Assembly: GCF_019393635.1 (NCBI RefSeq)
Contig: NC_057861.1
Span: 58,698,532-58,762,531 of the forward strand
Direction: 5' to 3'
Source: Dromiciops gliroides
Taxonomy: Eukaryota; Chordata; Mammalia; Microbiotheria; Microbiotheriidae
DNA: 64,000 bases
A model generated the notes under the pieces. The model did no database searches. It was not told the origin of the DNA and worked only from the letters and a program-made list of their open reading frames with translations. This document shows positions 9,991 through 19,974 of the stretch, piece by piece (position 1 is the first letter of the stretch; each line of letters begins with the position of its first letter). The position numbers and the translations under genes were made by a program.

Positions 9991-10470
9991 TCAAACTACT
10001 CCTTCCCCTTTATAAAATCATGTTCTTTCCAGACTTCTTTCATGTTGCTCCAACCTCCCACCTCCATGTATTGAATGTTTTCCCCTTTTTATTTCTGTCT
10101 TTTGAAAACCTTTTTTTTTTCTTTTGCACGGGACAATGAGGGTTAAGTGACTTTCCCAGGGTCACACAGCTAGTAAGTGTGTCTGAAGTTGGATTTGAAC
10201 TCAGTTCCTCCTAGGTGCTTTATCCACTGCACCACCTAGCTGCCCTCTCGAAAACCTTTTCTTAAAGATTCAGCTCAAGTATTGCCTCCTTGCTCCTCAC
10301 TCTTGATTCTCCTCAGCTAAAGTGTTCTTTACCTTATCAAATTTTTCATGCCTCTATTCATAATTTATCCCCTTCTTGGATTATATACTTTTTGTGGGCC
10401 TAGACTCTTTTTTTTTTTTCCTTCCGTCTTTGTATCCACAATTCTTTAGATGTAAAAGGCACGTAATGAT
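9990..10470 (+). repeat. L2 3' region, split by a SINE
   Basis: The order 'cctcccacctcc', 'gattcagctcaagtattgcctcc', 'ttggattatata' and 'gtctttgtatccaca' is the L2 3' arrangement. The SINE at 10111-10246 interrupts it with GAAAACCTTTT on both sides. Confidence 0.7.
10111..10246 (-). mobile_element. WSINE1-type SINE
   Basis: Antisense copy inside L2. GAAAACCTTTT is duplicated at its two ends. A small internal deletion removes part of the 'aatccagggctgg' section. Confidence 0.9.
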
Positions 10471-10689
10471 CTAGGTGCATTGAAGTAGAAGTTACAGAAA
10501 GACAGATTTAGACTTCTTCCAAGGAAGAAAGAAGCTAGAGCTGTCTGAAAGTGGAATGCCTTGGAAGTGGGTCCCACCACACTGGAGCCTTTCAATAACT
10601 CTTGGTTAACTAAGTAATCTCTGATACTTCTAATTCTGAGATTTCTGTGATGTTTCTTGGGCATGATTGAAGAGTGACACTTGGGTTTG

Positions 10690-10760
10690 AGAGCCTGCCG
10701 TACAAAATTGTATGCCAAAGGCATCCATAACAGAAAACAGGTTAAGAACCTATGATCTAG
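10690..10760. repeat. hAT-like MITE end (AGGTTAAGAACCTATG)
   Basis: The terminal phrase resembles the 'aggttaagaaccc' end of mammalian hAT MITEs. It is short and diverged. Confidence 0.3.
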
Positions 10761-10789
10761 GATCAGATGTGAACTGGGGGTCATTTACA

Positions 10790-11312
10790 TGGGTATTAGG
10801 TTGATCAAGTTCCATTGGCTTTGCTTTTCCCAGTTAAATGTTAAAAGTTTGGGATAACTGACACAATTAAGATGCTTGTAGGAAAAAATGGGACATTGTC
10901 AGAGACAAAACTAAAATTAAACCTTCTAAGAGATGTAATAAAGAAATGGTGTCATGTAATTCTTAACTTTATGACTGTGCAATTATAGTTTAGTGCCTAA
11001 ATTTACCTTTTGGTTGAAAATTAATGTCAGACAGTTGACCTCTAATATTCACAAGTCTGTAACTTTGGGTAGTCACTTTGCTGCTTCTGCTAATGTTAAA
11101 TCTATATAGAAAAATATTATTGGTATTGGGAAAAGTATTTCTACGCTCTGGACTGTAGTACCAGGCATCTTTCATTTTAAAAATTTTAGTTTCCAGAATC
11201 TTGAGTTTTGTATTTCTTTTAGACTTGGATATAAAGGATTTGGCAAATTCTCATAACATTGCTTTTCAAAAGGCACCTGAAATGATTTAAACAAATAAAA
11301 CTATGCTCTGTA
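10790..11312. other. No feature recognised
   Basis: Low-GC intronic sequence. No repeat phrase that I can name. Confidence 0.45.
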
Positions 11313-11315
11313 ATA

Positions 11316-11512
11316 ATAATGACAATAGCTCACATTTATATAGCACTTTACAATTCAGAAGTGTTTTCTTTACAACTCTGGGAGGTAGTATTGTTCTCTT
11401 GTGAGGGGAAAACTGAGACTTGGAGAAGGGAAGTGACAGAGCTGCAATTCATACCCAGGTCTTCTTACTTCCAGTCTAGTGTGCTCTTTGTACTACACTA
11501 GGCTGCCACCCC
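11316..11512 (-). repeat. MIR, nearly full length
   Basis: Antisense order: 'cacatttatatagcactttacaa', 'ttacaactctgggaggtag', 'gaaaactgagacttgg', 'gacagagctgcaattc', 'actacactaggctgcc'. Confidence 0.75.
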
Positions 11513-11539
11513 CAGTAGTTTGGATAGTTTATATTTGTA

Positions 11540-11645
11540 TATTGAACTCAACAAACATTAAGCATCTACTCAATTTTAGTTAGTGGGAACACAAAATGGA
11601 GAAAAAGATCTCATATAAGGAGTTTATAACCTGGTGGGGTGAAGG
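11540..11645 (+). repeat. Unnamed medium-reiteration repeat, 5' start
   Basis: 'aacaaacattaagcatctac...gggaacacaaaatgg...ggagtttataacctg' follows the family's opening. Confidence 0.5.
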
Positions 11646-11999
11646 GTGGAAGGGGATCAACCGTTGTAATAGTTCAAAAGCTTTTTTTTCCAGTAACCAT
11701 AGCCACTGGTTCTGTTCTCTTGCCCACCCTGCATTCCCCTAGTCTTCCATATCTAGAAGTTTCTGTGTTTCATTTTCTCAGTTCCCAATGTCTTCCTATC
11801 TGTGAGATCAGAAATGGGAAACCCATTGGGTGGGTGTGAGAGAATCTTCCTCCTTTTCCCCTTTATAATCCATGGCCTTCTCTTGAATCATGGAATGTTC
11901 TGCTTGTATTTCTTCGGGGGCCCTTTTGTGAACTGGTACAGTCATATATAGAAATAAGTATGTTGTAAGGTAGAATGTGATAAAGGTAAAGGACGGATC

Positions 12000-13280
12000 T
12001 TCATGGTCCATATGTTGTACTTAAGCTGAGCCTTGAAAGAAAAGAATTTCAGGTAGAAATATGAGTGGGTTTTTTGTTTGTTTTTGTGGGGCAGTGAGGG
12101 TTAAGTGACTTGCCCAGGGTCACACAGCTAGTAAGTGTCCTGTATGAGGTCGGATTTGAACTCAGGTCCTCTAGAATCCAGGGCTGGTGGTTTAGCCATT
12201 GCGCCACCTAGCTGCCCAGGTAGAAATATGGTAAAGGATTGTGTAGAGGGGCTTGAGAAGAGACAGCCTCATGATCAGGTGCTGGGGAGGATGAGAGCCT
12301 AGGAAACAAACAAGACTAGTTAGGCTATAACATAGAGTTCATGAATACTGGGGTCTGTTGGAGCCTGATTGCAGAAGGTCTTCAATTTCTAATGAAGGAG
12401 CATGTATTTCATTCTCTAGGTGTGTAAACTATGCCCCCCGGGATAAATTTTGATTGCTGCCTGTTTTTGAATGATCTGTGAACTAAGAATGGTTTGTACG
12501 TTTTTAAATAAAGAATACAAAAACAGCCATCAGTTTACTAACCCCTGCCCTAGTCAAAGGAGGAGCCATTGAATTATTTTATGTGATATGGTCAGATCTG
12601 AGTACTGGGAAGATTATCTTGGCATATGTGTGAAGAATGCATTGGAGAAGGGAGACCATTTGGGAGGCTATTAAAATAGCCGGTAGGAGAGGATGTGAGA
12701 GAATGGTGGGACTAGAGAGGAGATATGATTGTGGAGGCAGACATGCTAACTGAATAGAGGGGAGAAGTAGTAAAGAATGAAAGAGGATTTAGAACTTTTG
12801 AAAGAGGGACTAGGAGAACAGTGGTGTTATCAGAAAAAATAGTGAAGTCAACCCAAGGAGCAGGGTTTTTTGGGAGGGAAGATTAGTCTACTTTTAGATA
12901 TGTTGAATTTTGAGTGGTGTTAGAACATCTAGGTAGAGATGTCCATTTGGCAGTTGGAAATGTGACGTGAGGAGAGTTAGGCAGAATATGTGCATTTGCG
13001 GATTTGTCCATTTAGAGATAATGAAACCTTGGGAGTGGATAAGATTGCTATAGGAGCTAGTATGGAACTCAAAGGGGAACATTCATATTTGGCTGCTAGT
13101 GGAGGACAGTGAACTGGAGGAGTGGTTGGAGACAAGCAGAACCAGGAGATAGCCAAGGGAAGGGAGGACACAGATCTTGGAGGAGGGAATGGGGTAGTGT
13201 TCTATGCGACAGAAAGGTCAAGGAGAAAAGACAGTTGAGAGATCTTTGGGGACCTTGGAGAGAACAATTTCATTCGACCT
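12000..13280 (+). repeat. Unnamed medium-reiteration repeat, long copy
   Basis: One of the longest copies here. It carries 'ctgagccttgaaagaa', 'gccattgaattattttatgtgatatggtcag', 'gaccatttgggaggctatt' and 'gatgtccatttggcagttgg'. The SINE at 12064 and a DNA-transposon-like insert at about 12418-12540 interrupt it. Confidence 0.7.
12064..12217 (-). mobile_element. WSINE1-type SINE
   Basis: Perfect 13-base duplication AGGTAGAAATATG at 12051-12063 and 12218-12230. Confidence 0.94.
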
Positions 13281-13289
13281 TTGAAGCTT

Positions 13290-13628
13290 TTTTTTTACAC
13301 TACTACTCCCTGTTATACACACTGCTTTCTATCCAGACTGTTCCCCAACTTAACATTCCATCTCCTATCTTATTGCTGTTTAACATGCAGTCTCCAGCTA
13401 TGCTTCTCAGAAACCTTGTCTTCCTTCAAGTTTCAGCTCAGGTGCCAGGGTCTTTGCTGCATCTCCCCAATTGCTAACATTTTCTCTCTGCTCACATTAC
13501 CTTGTATTTACTTGTATTACCCTAGTTTTCTTCCTTCCATTCTTACCCCAGATAACTTCTTGAAGGCAGGTACTATCTTTATATCCTTCACACAAAAAAC
13601 TTATAAATAAATGTTTGTTGAATTAAAT
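13290..13628 (+). repeat. L2 3' end
   Basis: 'cttcaagtttcagctcaggtgcc', 'ataacttcttgaaggcagg' and a terminal AATAAATGTTTGTTGAATTAAA are diagnostic of L2. Confidence 0.8.
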
Positions 13629-13689
13629 AGAAAAATTGCCAAGTAGCTGCAAGGGCTCAGATGAAGTTAGATATCATGAATTTATAGCG

Positions 13690-13765
13690 GAACTGGTCAG
13701 CTTCGTTTTTTCCTTTATAGCACAATGCCTTGTCCATAGTAGGCACTTAATACCTGCGTGTATCA
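13690..13765 (+). repeat. L2 terminus, short
   Basis: 'agcacaatgccttgtccatagtaggcacttaata' is the last part of an L2 3' end. Confidence 0.55.
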
Positions 13766-13849
13766 GATTAAGGGTATAGTGGACTTGGGGAGTGTAAGCA
13801 GAATAATGGAAGATTATCAAGGCATGACTATTTTTGGAGCTTTTCCTTC

Positions 13850-13990
13850 AATGCTCCCTGTAAGGTAGGTACATTATCCCTATTTTCCAGATGAGGATTT
13901 TGAGTCTCAGAAAAATGACTTGCTGGTAGATAGTAGGGCTAGGACTCAAACTCAGACCTTCTGCCTTCTACAGTACTTTACTACTATACC
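13850..13990 (-). repeat. MIR fragment
   Basis: Antisense MIR order: 'gtaaggtaggtacattatccctattttccagatgagg' then 'gactcaaactcagacc'. Confidence 0.65.
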
Positions 13991-14152
13991 TTATTGAGAG
14001 TGTTTATAAATACTAAGCATTTCCTTTGTGTGCCTCAAAAATCTTAGTACATTAAAGTAAAATCTTCAAAAAAATCTTTCTGAGTTACAGTTACAATAAC
14101 TTAATTTTAATGGAATTAGCTTTATTATTTACTCCTTTAGGAAAACATGGTA

Positions 14153-14302
14153 GGGGCAGCTGGGTGGTGCAGTGGATAGAGCATTGGCCCTGGAGTCAGG
14201 GGGACCCGGGTTCGGGTCTGGCCTCAGACGCTTAACACTTGTTGGCTGTGTGACCCTGGGCAAGTCGCTTGACCCCAATTGCCTCACCAAAAAAAAAAAA
14301 AA
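14153..14302 (+). mobile_element. WSINE1-type SINE
   Basis: Perfect 13-base duplication GGAAAACATGGTA at 14140-14152 and 14303-14315. The body is slightly GC-enriched at CpG sites (GACCCGGGTTCGGG), so CpG decay is limited and the copy may be fairly young. Confidence 0.94.
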
Positions 14303-14404
14303 GGAAAACATGGTAGATTCAAATTTAATTTTTAGCATTTATTTAAATTCTTTTTGTCTCTTAAATTATGAGTGCAAGAATAAATTTATAGCACATTGAG
14401 ATTT

Positions 14405-14580
14405 GAAAAATTATTTTCTCAACAGTTCTTCAAGGTAAGTGTTGCAGATATTATCGGTATGTTACAGATGATAAGACTGAGCATCAGAGAGGGGAGGTGA
14501 ATTGCCTCTGCTCACACAGTTAATGTATCTGAGCCAGGATTCAAGCCTAGGTCTCCTAATCCCAATGTAGCACTTTCTAT
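14405..14580 (-). repeat. MIR fragment
   Basis: Antisense MIR: 'gatgataagactgagcatcagagagg' and 'gccaggattcaagcctagg'. Confidence 0.65.
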
Positions 14581-14629
14581 TACATATCATACGTCCTACT
14601 AATTTTGATTCTGCAGTACATCCTATATT

Positions 14630-14840
14630 TCAATTTTTTAAATAAGTATTTATTTCTTTTGCTTTTACATTGCTTAAATTTCTCTCAGCCCCTTTCTCCC
14701 AAACTCCTTCCTAGGGAGCCGTTCCAAATAAAAAATATTTTTTAAAGAAAAAGAGGAAGAGGAAAAACAAATCATCAAAACCCAACAACATAGGGAAAAA
14801 TTCCAAAATCCATGATTTTATTGTTTATTAAATTTATCTT
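14630..14840 (-). mobile_element. L1 3'UTR fragment, antisense
   Basis: A T-rich start, then 'cctttctcccaaactccttcc' and an A-rich block. This is the left-hand pattern of the other antisense L1 3' ends. Confidence 0.5.
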
Positions 14841-14983
14841 AGTTAAATAGTTAATTAAATGATTATGATCCCCCCCCCATTATTACCTCATGACTAACTT
14901 TCAGATAAGAGTTTTCAAACTAATCATTCAACAGATATTCTTTAAGCAAGGACTACTACTGTGCAAGGGGGTGGGGGGTGGGG

Positions 14984-15440
14984 GGCAGCTAGGTGGCCCA
15001 GTGGATAGAACACTGGCCCTGAAGTTAGGAGGACCTGAGTTAAAATCTCACCTCAGACACTAGCTGTGTGATCCTGGGCAAGTTACTTAAGCCCAATTGC
15101 CTTAAACATCCCGGACCATCTCTAGTGATCTTGATAGCTATCTTGCTGTTGGACTCAGATGTCTCTGGAGGAGAGGGTGAGGTTGGTGACCTTGCACTGC
15201 CCTTCCTCACTTAAATCCAATTCAGTTATGATATCACCCCAGTTTCATGGTCCTCTTCAAGAATGAAGGACAAGGGCAGCTAGGTGGTGCAGTGTATAGA
15301 GCACTGGCCCTGGACTCAAGAGTACCTGAGTTCAAATCCAGCCTCAGACACTTAACACTTACTAGCTGTGTGACCCTGGGCAAGTCACTTAACCCCAATT
15401 GCCTCACTAAAAAAACAAAAAGAATGAAGGACAAACAAGA
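14984..15440 (+). mobile_element. Long tRNA SINE with RTE-like 3' half, split by a second SINE
   Basis: The WSINE-like head continues into a distinct 3' half: 'ttaaacatcccggaccatctc', 'ggaggagagggtgaggttgg', 'aagaatgaaggacaa'. WSINE1 at 15274-15420 lies inside its terminal AGAATGAAGGACAA. Confidence 0.85.
15274..15420 (+). mobile_element. WSINE1-type SINE nested in a long SINE
   Basis: Perfect 14-base duplication AGAATGAAGGACAA at 15260-15273 and 15421-15434. Both repeats point the same way. Confidence 0.94.
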
Positions 15441-15539
15441 ACTACTGTGCTCCAGTCCCAGGGCTTAAGTGTTAGGTATACAAAGACAATAGTCAAACAG
15501 TTCTGTCTCTGAGGAGAGAAGAAGGAGAAAGAGAAAAAT

Positions 15540-15622
15540 ACATGCGTACATACGTACGCACATTACACACACAATACACACATATGTACATATAAACACA
15601 CAGAATATATAGCATATACAGA
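15540..15622 (+). repeat. (CA)n-rich low-complexity tract
   Basis: Alternating CATACGTACGCACA and ACACACACA stretches form a diverged dinucleotide array. Confidence 0.7.
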
Positions 15623-15795
15623 CTATAGCCAAAATAAATAAGTGGTTTTTGGACAGAGCACACTAGCACTTGGGGGAGTAAGGAAGGGCTTCATGAAGAA
15701 GGCTTCATGTTGCTCTGAGGGTTCAAGGAGGGCAGTGATTCCAAGAGACAGAGATTAGGAGGAATATCATTGCAAGCATAGAGGTTGTTGTTTGT
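15620..15795 (+). repeat. Unnamed medium-reiteration repeat, part 1
   Basis: 'gtaaggaagggcttcatgaag' is the family's '...gaaggcttc' section. It continues at 16240 after a SINE cluster. Confidence 0.6.
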
Positions 15796-15796
15796 C

Positions 15797-15962
15797 CTTT
15801 TTTTTCCCCCTCTCTCACTCTTTTTTGGTGGGACAATGGGGGTTAAGTGACTTGCCCAGGGTCACACAGCTAGTAAGTGTCAAGTGTCTGAGGCCGGATT
15901 TGAACTCAGGTCCTCCTGAATCCAGGGCTGGTACTTTATCCACTGTGGCACCTGGCTTCCCC
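15797..15962 (-). mobile_element. WSINE1-type SINE
   Basis: Antisense copy whose 5' end abuts the long SINE at 15963. The box A region is mutated (CACTGTGGCACCTGG). Confidence 0.88.
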
Positions 15963-16236
15963 TGTCCTCCATTCTTTTTGGGGGTGGGGTGGGGCAATGA
16001 GGGTTAAGTGACTTGCCCAGGGTCACCCAGCTAGTAAGTGTCAAGTGCCTGTCCTCCATTCTTGAAGAAGACCATGACAAGTGGCAAGATAGATATCAAG
16101 ATGATTGGAGATGGCCCTGGATGTTTAAGGCAATTGAGGTTAAGTGACTTGCCCAGGGATACACAGTGTCTGAGGTGAGATTTGAACTTAGGTTGTTCAG
16201 ACTTCAGGGTCTGTGCTCTATCCACTGGGCCACTGG
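15963..16236 (-). mobile_element. Long tRNA SINE, antisense, split by a SINE piece
   Basis: The 3' end 'tgtcctccattcttgaagaagaccatg' and 'ggagatggccctggatg' mark the long SINE family. The SINE piece at 15977-16049 interrupts its first 14 bases. Confidence 0.8.
15977..16049 (-). mobile_element. Truncated WSINE1-type SINE nested in the long SINE
   Basis: Perfect 14-base duplication TGTCCTCCATTCTT at 15963-15976 and 16050-16063. Only the 3' half of the SINE was inserted (5' truncation). Confidence 0.9.
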
Positions 16237-16239
16237 AGG

Positions 16240-16860
16240 ACAATCAGTACAAAGGCATAGACAGATGATGGAGGATCATTGGTGGGAAACAGCAAGTAGG
16301 CTAATATGGTTGGACAAGAGACTGCATGGTAGAGATCCCTCTCTACCAGTCTAAGAAGACTGGAAAGGGAGGGAGGGTTTCAGGTTGTGATGAGCTTTAA
16401 ATTCCAAACAAAAGTGTATGCTTGATTGTAAGGGTATAAGGAAACACTGGGATTTTTATTGAGTAAATAGGTGATATGATCAGACCCACATTTTAGGAAT
16501 AGAATATCCCTTTGGCAGTTTTGTGGAAGATTTTTTGGTGAGGCAGTTGGGGTTAAGTAAGTGACTTGCCCAGGGTCACACAGCTAGTAACTGTCAAATA
16601 GAGTCTGGATTTGAACTCAGGTCCTCCTGAATCCAGGGCTGGTGCTTTATCTACTGTGCCACCTAGCTGCCCTGGAAGATTTTTTTAGAGTGGTGGGAAG
16701 TCTTAGTATATAGCTGGAAGACAATTATAGCCCTAGGCTGGCATAGTGTTTGAGAGCCACTTGGGAATAGAATTTTAGTGGAGGTCTATACAAAATAAGT
16801 GCCTAACAATGAATTAGCATTGAATTGAATCTCAGACTATAAAAAATAACTGGGGAAATG
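16240..16860 (+). repeat. Unnamed medium-reiteration repeat, part 2
   Basis: 'gtctaagaagactggaaaggg', 'gttgtgatgagctttaaattcc' and 'aggtgatatgatcagacc' match the order at 60400-60600. The SINE at 16537 interrupts it. Confidence 0.7.
16537..16672 (-). mobile_element. WSINE1-type SINE
   Basis: Perfect 13-base duplication TGGAAGATTTTTT at 16524-16536 and 16673-16685. Confidence 0.93.
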
Positions 16861-17084
16861 TAATTTTAGGACCAGTGAAAGGAGGTAGTATGTGGAACAT
16901 ATGTGTTTGAAATGATTCAACCCAAGAGATGGTAGAGACTGAAAACATGGAATTAAGAAATGTTTAAGACCACATAGAATGGATTCATAATATGTTAAGG
17001 GACTCTAAAGACATTTGTTGTACTTTCCTACCATTGGAAGGCCATGTAATCTACACAGGACACTGATAAAAGGACCAAGACTAG

Positions 17085-17395
17085 GATTATAGATCTAGAA
17101 CTGGAAGTGGTGGTGACTTTGGGAACTGTCTAATCCAATGGTATCAAACAGGTATCCCAGCCTAGTTTAAAATATAATTGGTGAATATTGAACAAAATAA
17201 CTATATAACATAGATGTTAATTTAGGGTTTTTAAAGTGAATATGTAGCCTGCAGGGCTCCCCTTGCAGAATTTGATGGCACTGCTCTGATCTATCTCACT
17301 TTATAATGAGGAAACAGAGGGCCAGGGAAGTTAAGCCACTTGCCCAAGGTTTCAAAGACAGCAAATATCTGGTGTTCTGACTCCACTGTGCTTCA
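17085..17395 (-). repeat. MIR-like relic with an insertion at about 17140-17270
   Basis: Left part 'ggaactgtctaatccaa', right part 'ataatgaggaaacagagggcc' and 'cacttgcccaagg'. The middle, 'ggtatcaaac...tgatggcactgctctga', looks like a separate insert. Confidence 0.5.
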
Positions 17396-17454
17396 CATGC
17401 ACAGAACTTATGAACAAAATTTAAAATGTAGACAATAACATAAATATACATTTG

Positions 17455-17862
17455 TTGCTACTCAGTTGTTGCAGTCATTTTCCACCCTTTTTGACCCCAT
17501 TTGGGATTTTCTTAGCAAAGATACTGGAGTGCCATTTCCTTCTCTAGCTCATTTTACAGATGAGGAAACTTGGCGGGGGCGGGGGTGGGGGTGGGGGAGG
17601 CAGCTAGGTGGTGCAGTGGATAAAGCACTGGCCTTGGATTCAGGAGGACCTGAGTTCAAATTTGGCCTCAGACACTTGACACTTACTAGTTGTGTGATTC
17701 TGGGCAAGTCAACAACCTTCATTGCCCTGTAAAAACAAAACAAAAAAAACAGATGAGGAAACTGAGGCAAATTGGTGTTAAGTGACTTGCCCGGGGTTAT
17801 GCAACTAGACTCAGTACTTCCTGACTTCAGGCCCAATGCTCTGTCCATTGTGGCCTAGTTTT
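17455..17862 (-). mobile_element. SINE with RTE/BovB-like 3' end, split by a WSINE
   Basis: Antisense 3' tail 'ttttgaccccatttgggattttcttagcaaagatactggag' resembles the RTE-type terminus. The tRNA-like head is at 17764-17862. WSINE at 17571-17750 lies inside. Confidence 0.8.
17571..17750 (+). mobile_element. WSINE1-type SINE nested in an RTE-tailed SINE
   Basis: Perfect 13-base duplication AGATGAGGAAACT at 17558-17570 and 17751-17763. A G-rich stretch precedes the body at 17574-17598. Confidence 0.93.
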
Positions 17863-17979
17863 CCTCAAAATATAATTAACAGTACTTAATACAGATTGTT
17901 GCCTAAGAAGCATGTAGATTTTGATTCTGTCACTGGGACTAGATGAGAAATCCAAAATCGTTGACTTTTAACTAAGTCA

Positions 17980-18265
17980 GTAAACACTAATTGTCTGCCA
18001 TGGGCAAGGCATCTTGCTAGATGTTGGAGTTGATAAAGACAAAATAAAGCAATCCTTAACTACATGGACCTTATGTTCTGCTTAGAATGAACACAGAGGT
18101 GATACCTGATCTAAGCCAGGAAGAAAGACAAAGATTATAAGAGGTTTAGGTGAGGAAAGAGCCTTTCAGACAGAGAAACGTGTGGAAATATAAAGATGGG
18201 AGTTCAAGCAGTAGTTTCTAGGCTAGTCTGGCTGGAATGTGAAGGGAAATAATAGGATACTAGCT
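17980..18265 (+). repeat. Unnamed medium-reiteration repeat, 5' part
   Basis: 'gccatgggcaaggcatcttgctagatgttgg' and 'ccttatgttctgcttag' match the family's opening. Confidence 0.55.
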
Positions 18266-18284
18266 AGGACAAGTATTGTTTCAT

Positions 18285-18448
18285 TTATTTAGAGCTCAAA
18301 GGGACCTTTAAAGTTATTGAATCCAACCCCTTCATTTTGCAGATGAGGAAACAATTTCAGAAGATAAGTGACCTATATAAGTTCACATGGATAGTAAGTT
18401 CAAAAGTCATTATTGAAACCTGGGTTTGCTGATTCCAGATCTATTGTT
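18285..18448 (-). repeat. MIR-like relic
   Basis: 'gagctcaaagggacctttaaagttattgaatccaacccc' and 'cagatgaggaaac'. It continues for a few bases past the SINE pair. Confidence 0.6.
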
Positions 18449-18465
18449 GAGCATTCCCTATTTCT

Positions 18466-18614
18466 TTTGTTTTTGTTTTGAGGGGCAGTGAGGGTTAAGT
18501 GACTTGCCCAGGGTCACACAGCTAGTAAGTGTCAAGTGTCTGAGGCCGTATTTGAACTTAGGTCTTCCTGAATCCAAGGCGGTGCTTTATCCACTGCGCC
18601 ACCTAGCTGCACCC
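18466..18614 (-). mobile_element. WSINE1-type SINE, first of an adjacent pair
   Basis: Antisense copy ending in CCACCTAGCTGCACCCCC. It directly touches the next copy. The pair shares one outer duplication (18449-18465 / 18749-18765). Confidence 0.9.
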
Positions 18615-18748
18615 CCCTCCTTTTGGTGAGGCAATTGGGGTTAAATGACTTGCTTAAGGTCACACAGCTAGTAAGTGTTAAGTGTCTGAGGCTGGATTTA
18701 AACCCAGGTCCTCCTGACTACAGGGCCACTGCACCACCTAGCTGCCCC
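18615..18748 (-). mobile_element. WSINE1-type SINE, second of an adjacent pair
   Basis: It ends CCACCTAGCTGCCCC. It is followed by GAGCGTTCCCTATTTCT, a 16/17 match to the bases before the first copy. Confidence 0.9.
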
Positions 18749-18852
18749 GAGCGTTCCCTATTTCTGTTGAGTGCACCAACAGAATTACCCTAGGAATGAG
18801 GTTTGCAATCCTTAGAGTCATTTTTTACTTCTGTGTAATTTAAAATTCTAAA

Positions 18853-19297
18853 TGTGGGTTCTAATCTATCCCCTCAGTTTTGGGAGGAAACTGACTAAAA
18901 TCACTGATAAATGAGTTTAGGTTTAAGGGTTTATTGAAAGATAGTAAAAGAAAGAGAAAGATTGAGAACAGATTTCTTATAGCCTGAAATCCTTGCCTTC
19001 CTAAACTCCCCTGTGAAGTCCTGCCACCACACTGATCTCTCTAGCCCAAAGAGGAAGAAGACCCAGCGTCTGCTTCCTGCTTTATGTTCCCCTCCCAGAA
19101 GTGGGAGGTTCTTCAAGCTGATTGGCTAGTGTCATTCAGATTCATTGGTTCACTGGACCCAAAGGTGGTCTCAATGTAAAGTTCAAAGTTTTTAGCTTCT
19201 TAAGTATCAGCCAGATGTGTTTACAATCTAGTAATCTCCAGGTGGGCCCCTGAGTATCTGCTAAATCTCATCTATCACATTCCATTATCTCGACACA
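18853..19297 (-). mobile_element. Retroviral LTR A (3' LTR position)
   Basis: TGTG...CACA ends. Read on the minus strand it has CCAAT motifs (AACCAATG, GCCAATCAG), then AATAAA in TCTTTCAATAAACCC. A polypurine tract lies just outside at 19298-19315, where a 3' LTR should have it. Length is 445 bases. Confidence 0.8.
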
Positions 19298-19315
19298 TTC
19301 CCCCCTTTGTTTCTT
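19298..19315 (-). mobile_element. Polypurine tract of the deleted provirus
   Basis: On the minus strand GGAAGAAACAAAGGGGGG followed by AA and TGTG of LTR A is the standard plus-strand primer layout. Confidence 0.75.
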
Positions 19316-19954
19316 CCAGGAACAGAGTGTTCCTTGATGAAACACACCCTATGCTACCAAACAATATGTAAATAACAATATAGGAAAAGAAGAAAGAGGA
19401 AATTTTGTACAGAGGGGCAGTCCCTCATGAACTGTCTTTCTATTAATCCAGGCGATTAAACTGCACTTAGGCCCCCACTCTGTAGGATTAGAAACATAGA
19501 ATGATAGAAACAGTACTTATACCTAATGCAGCAGCCATGATGTACTGGTCAGAAAGTCAGCCTCAGAGCCAGGCTGAGCTACAATCACACCTAGTTATAA
19601 TACAAAATGAGAAAAGCGAGACTCCTGTATCTGAAAAGTAGAACACTTTTCTCCCTTTTAAATTTGTTGAATATTATTCAATAAAACAAGGTTAGGTTTT
19701 TCTTTTTTTAAATCTCTCTCAAATGTTCACATAAGCAAATTAAGGCAAGTGTCAATAAGATGAACATTTCATACATTTAGATGACCACACGGTGCTACCT
19801 GGAAGCCAACAGTCAAAGGTCTTGTCACAGTATCACAGAGAGCAACCATATCTTATTCTCCAGACGGTAGCATTTCCCTGGAGGTGCCAGAGGACACGGT
19901 CCACTTACTGCCAATTTTGATCTTAGTCAGGGAACAGTGGAGAATATATTTGAA
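19316..19954 (-). mobile_element. Remnant internal region of the deleted provirus
   Basis: About 640 bases between the polypurine tract and the primer-binding site, with no gag, pol or env reading frame in either strand. The coding part has been lost. Confidence 0.55.
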
Positions 19955-19972
19955 ATCCCTTCATGGTCACCA
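19955..19972 (-). mobile_element. Candidate primer-binding site
   Basis: On the minus strand, TGGTGACCATGAAGGGAT starts two bases after the CA end of LTR B. Position and the leading TGG are correct for a tRNA primer site. I do not assign the tRNA. Confidence 0.65.
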
Positions 19973-19974
19973 TC

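Noticed and set aside
15247-15468. Dozens of 60-100 codon frames with a shared LTLTSCVTLGKSLNP or SDLPRVTQLVSVKCLRPDLNSG motif
   Set aside because: These are translations of the WSINE body in the two orientations, not a protein family.
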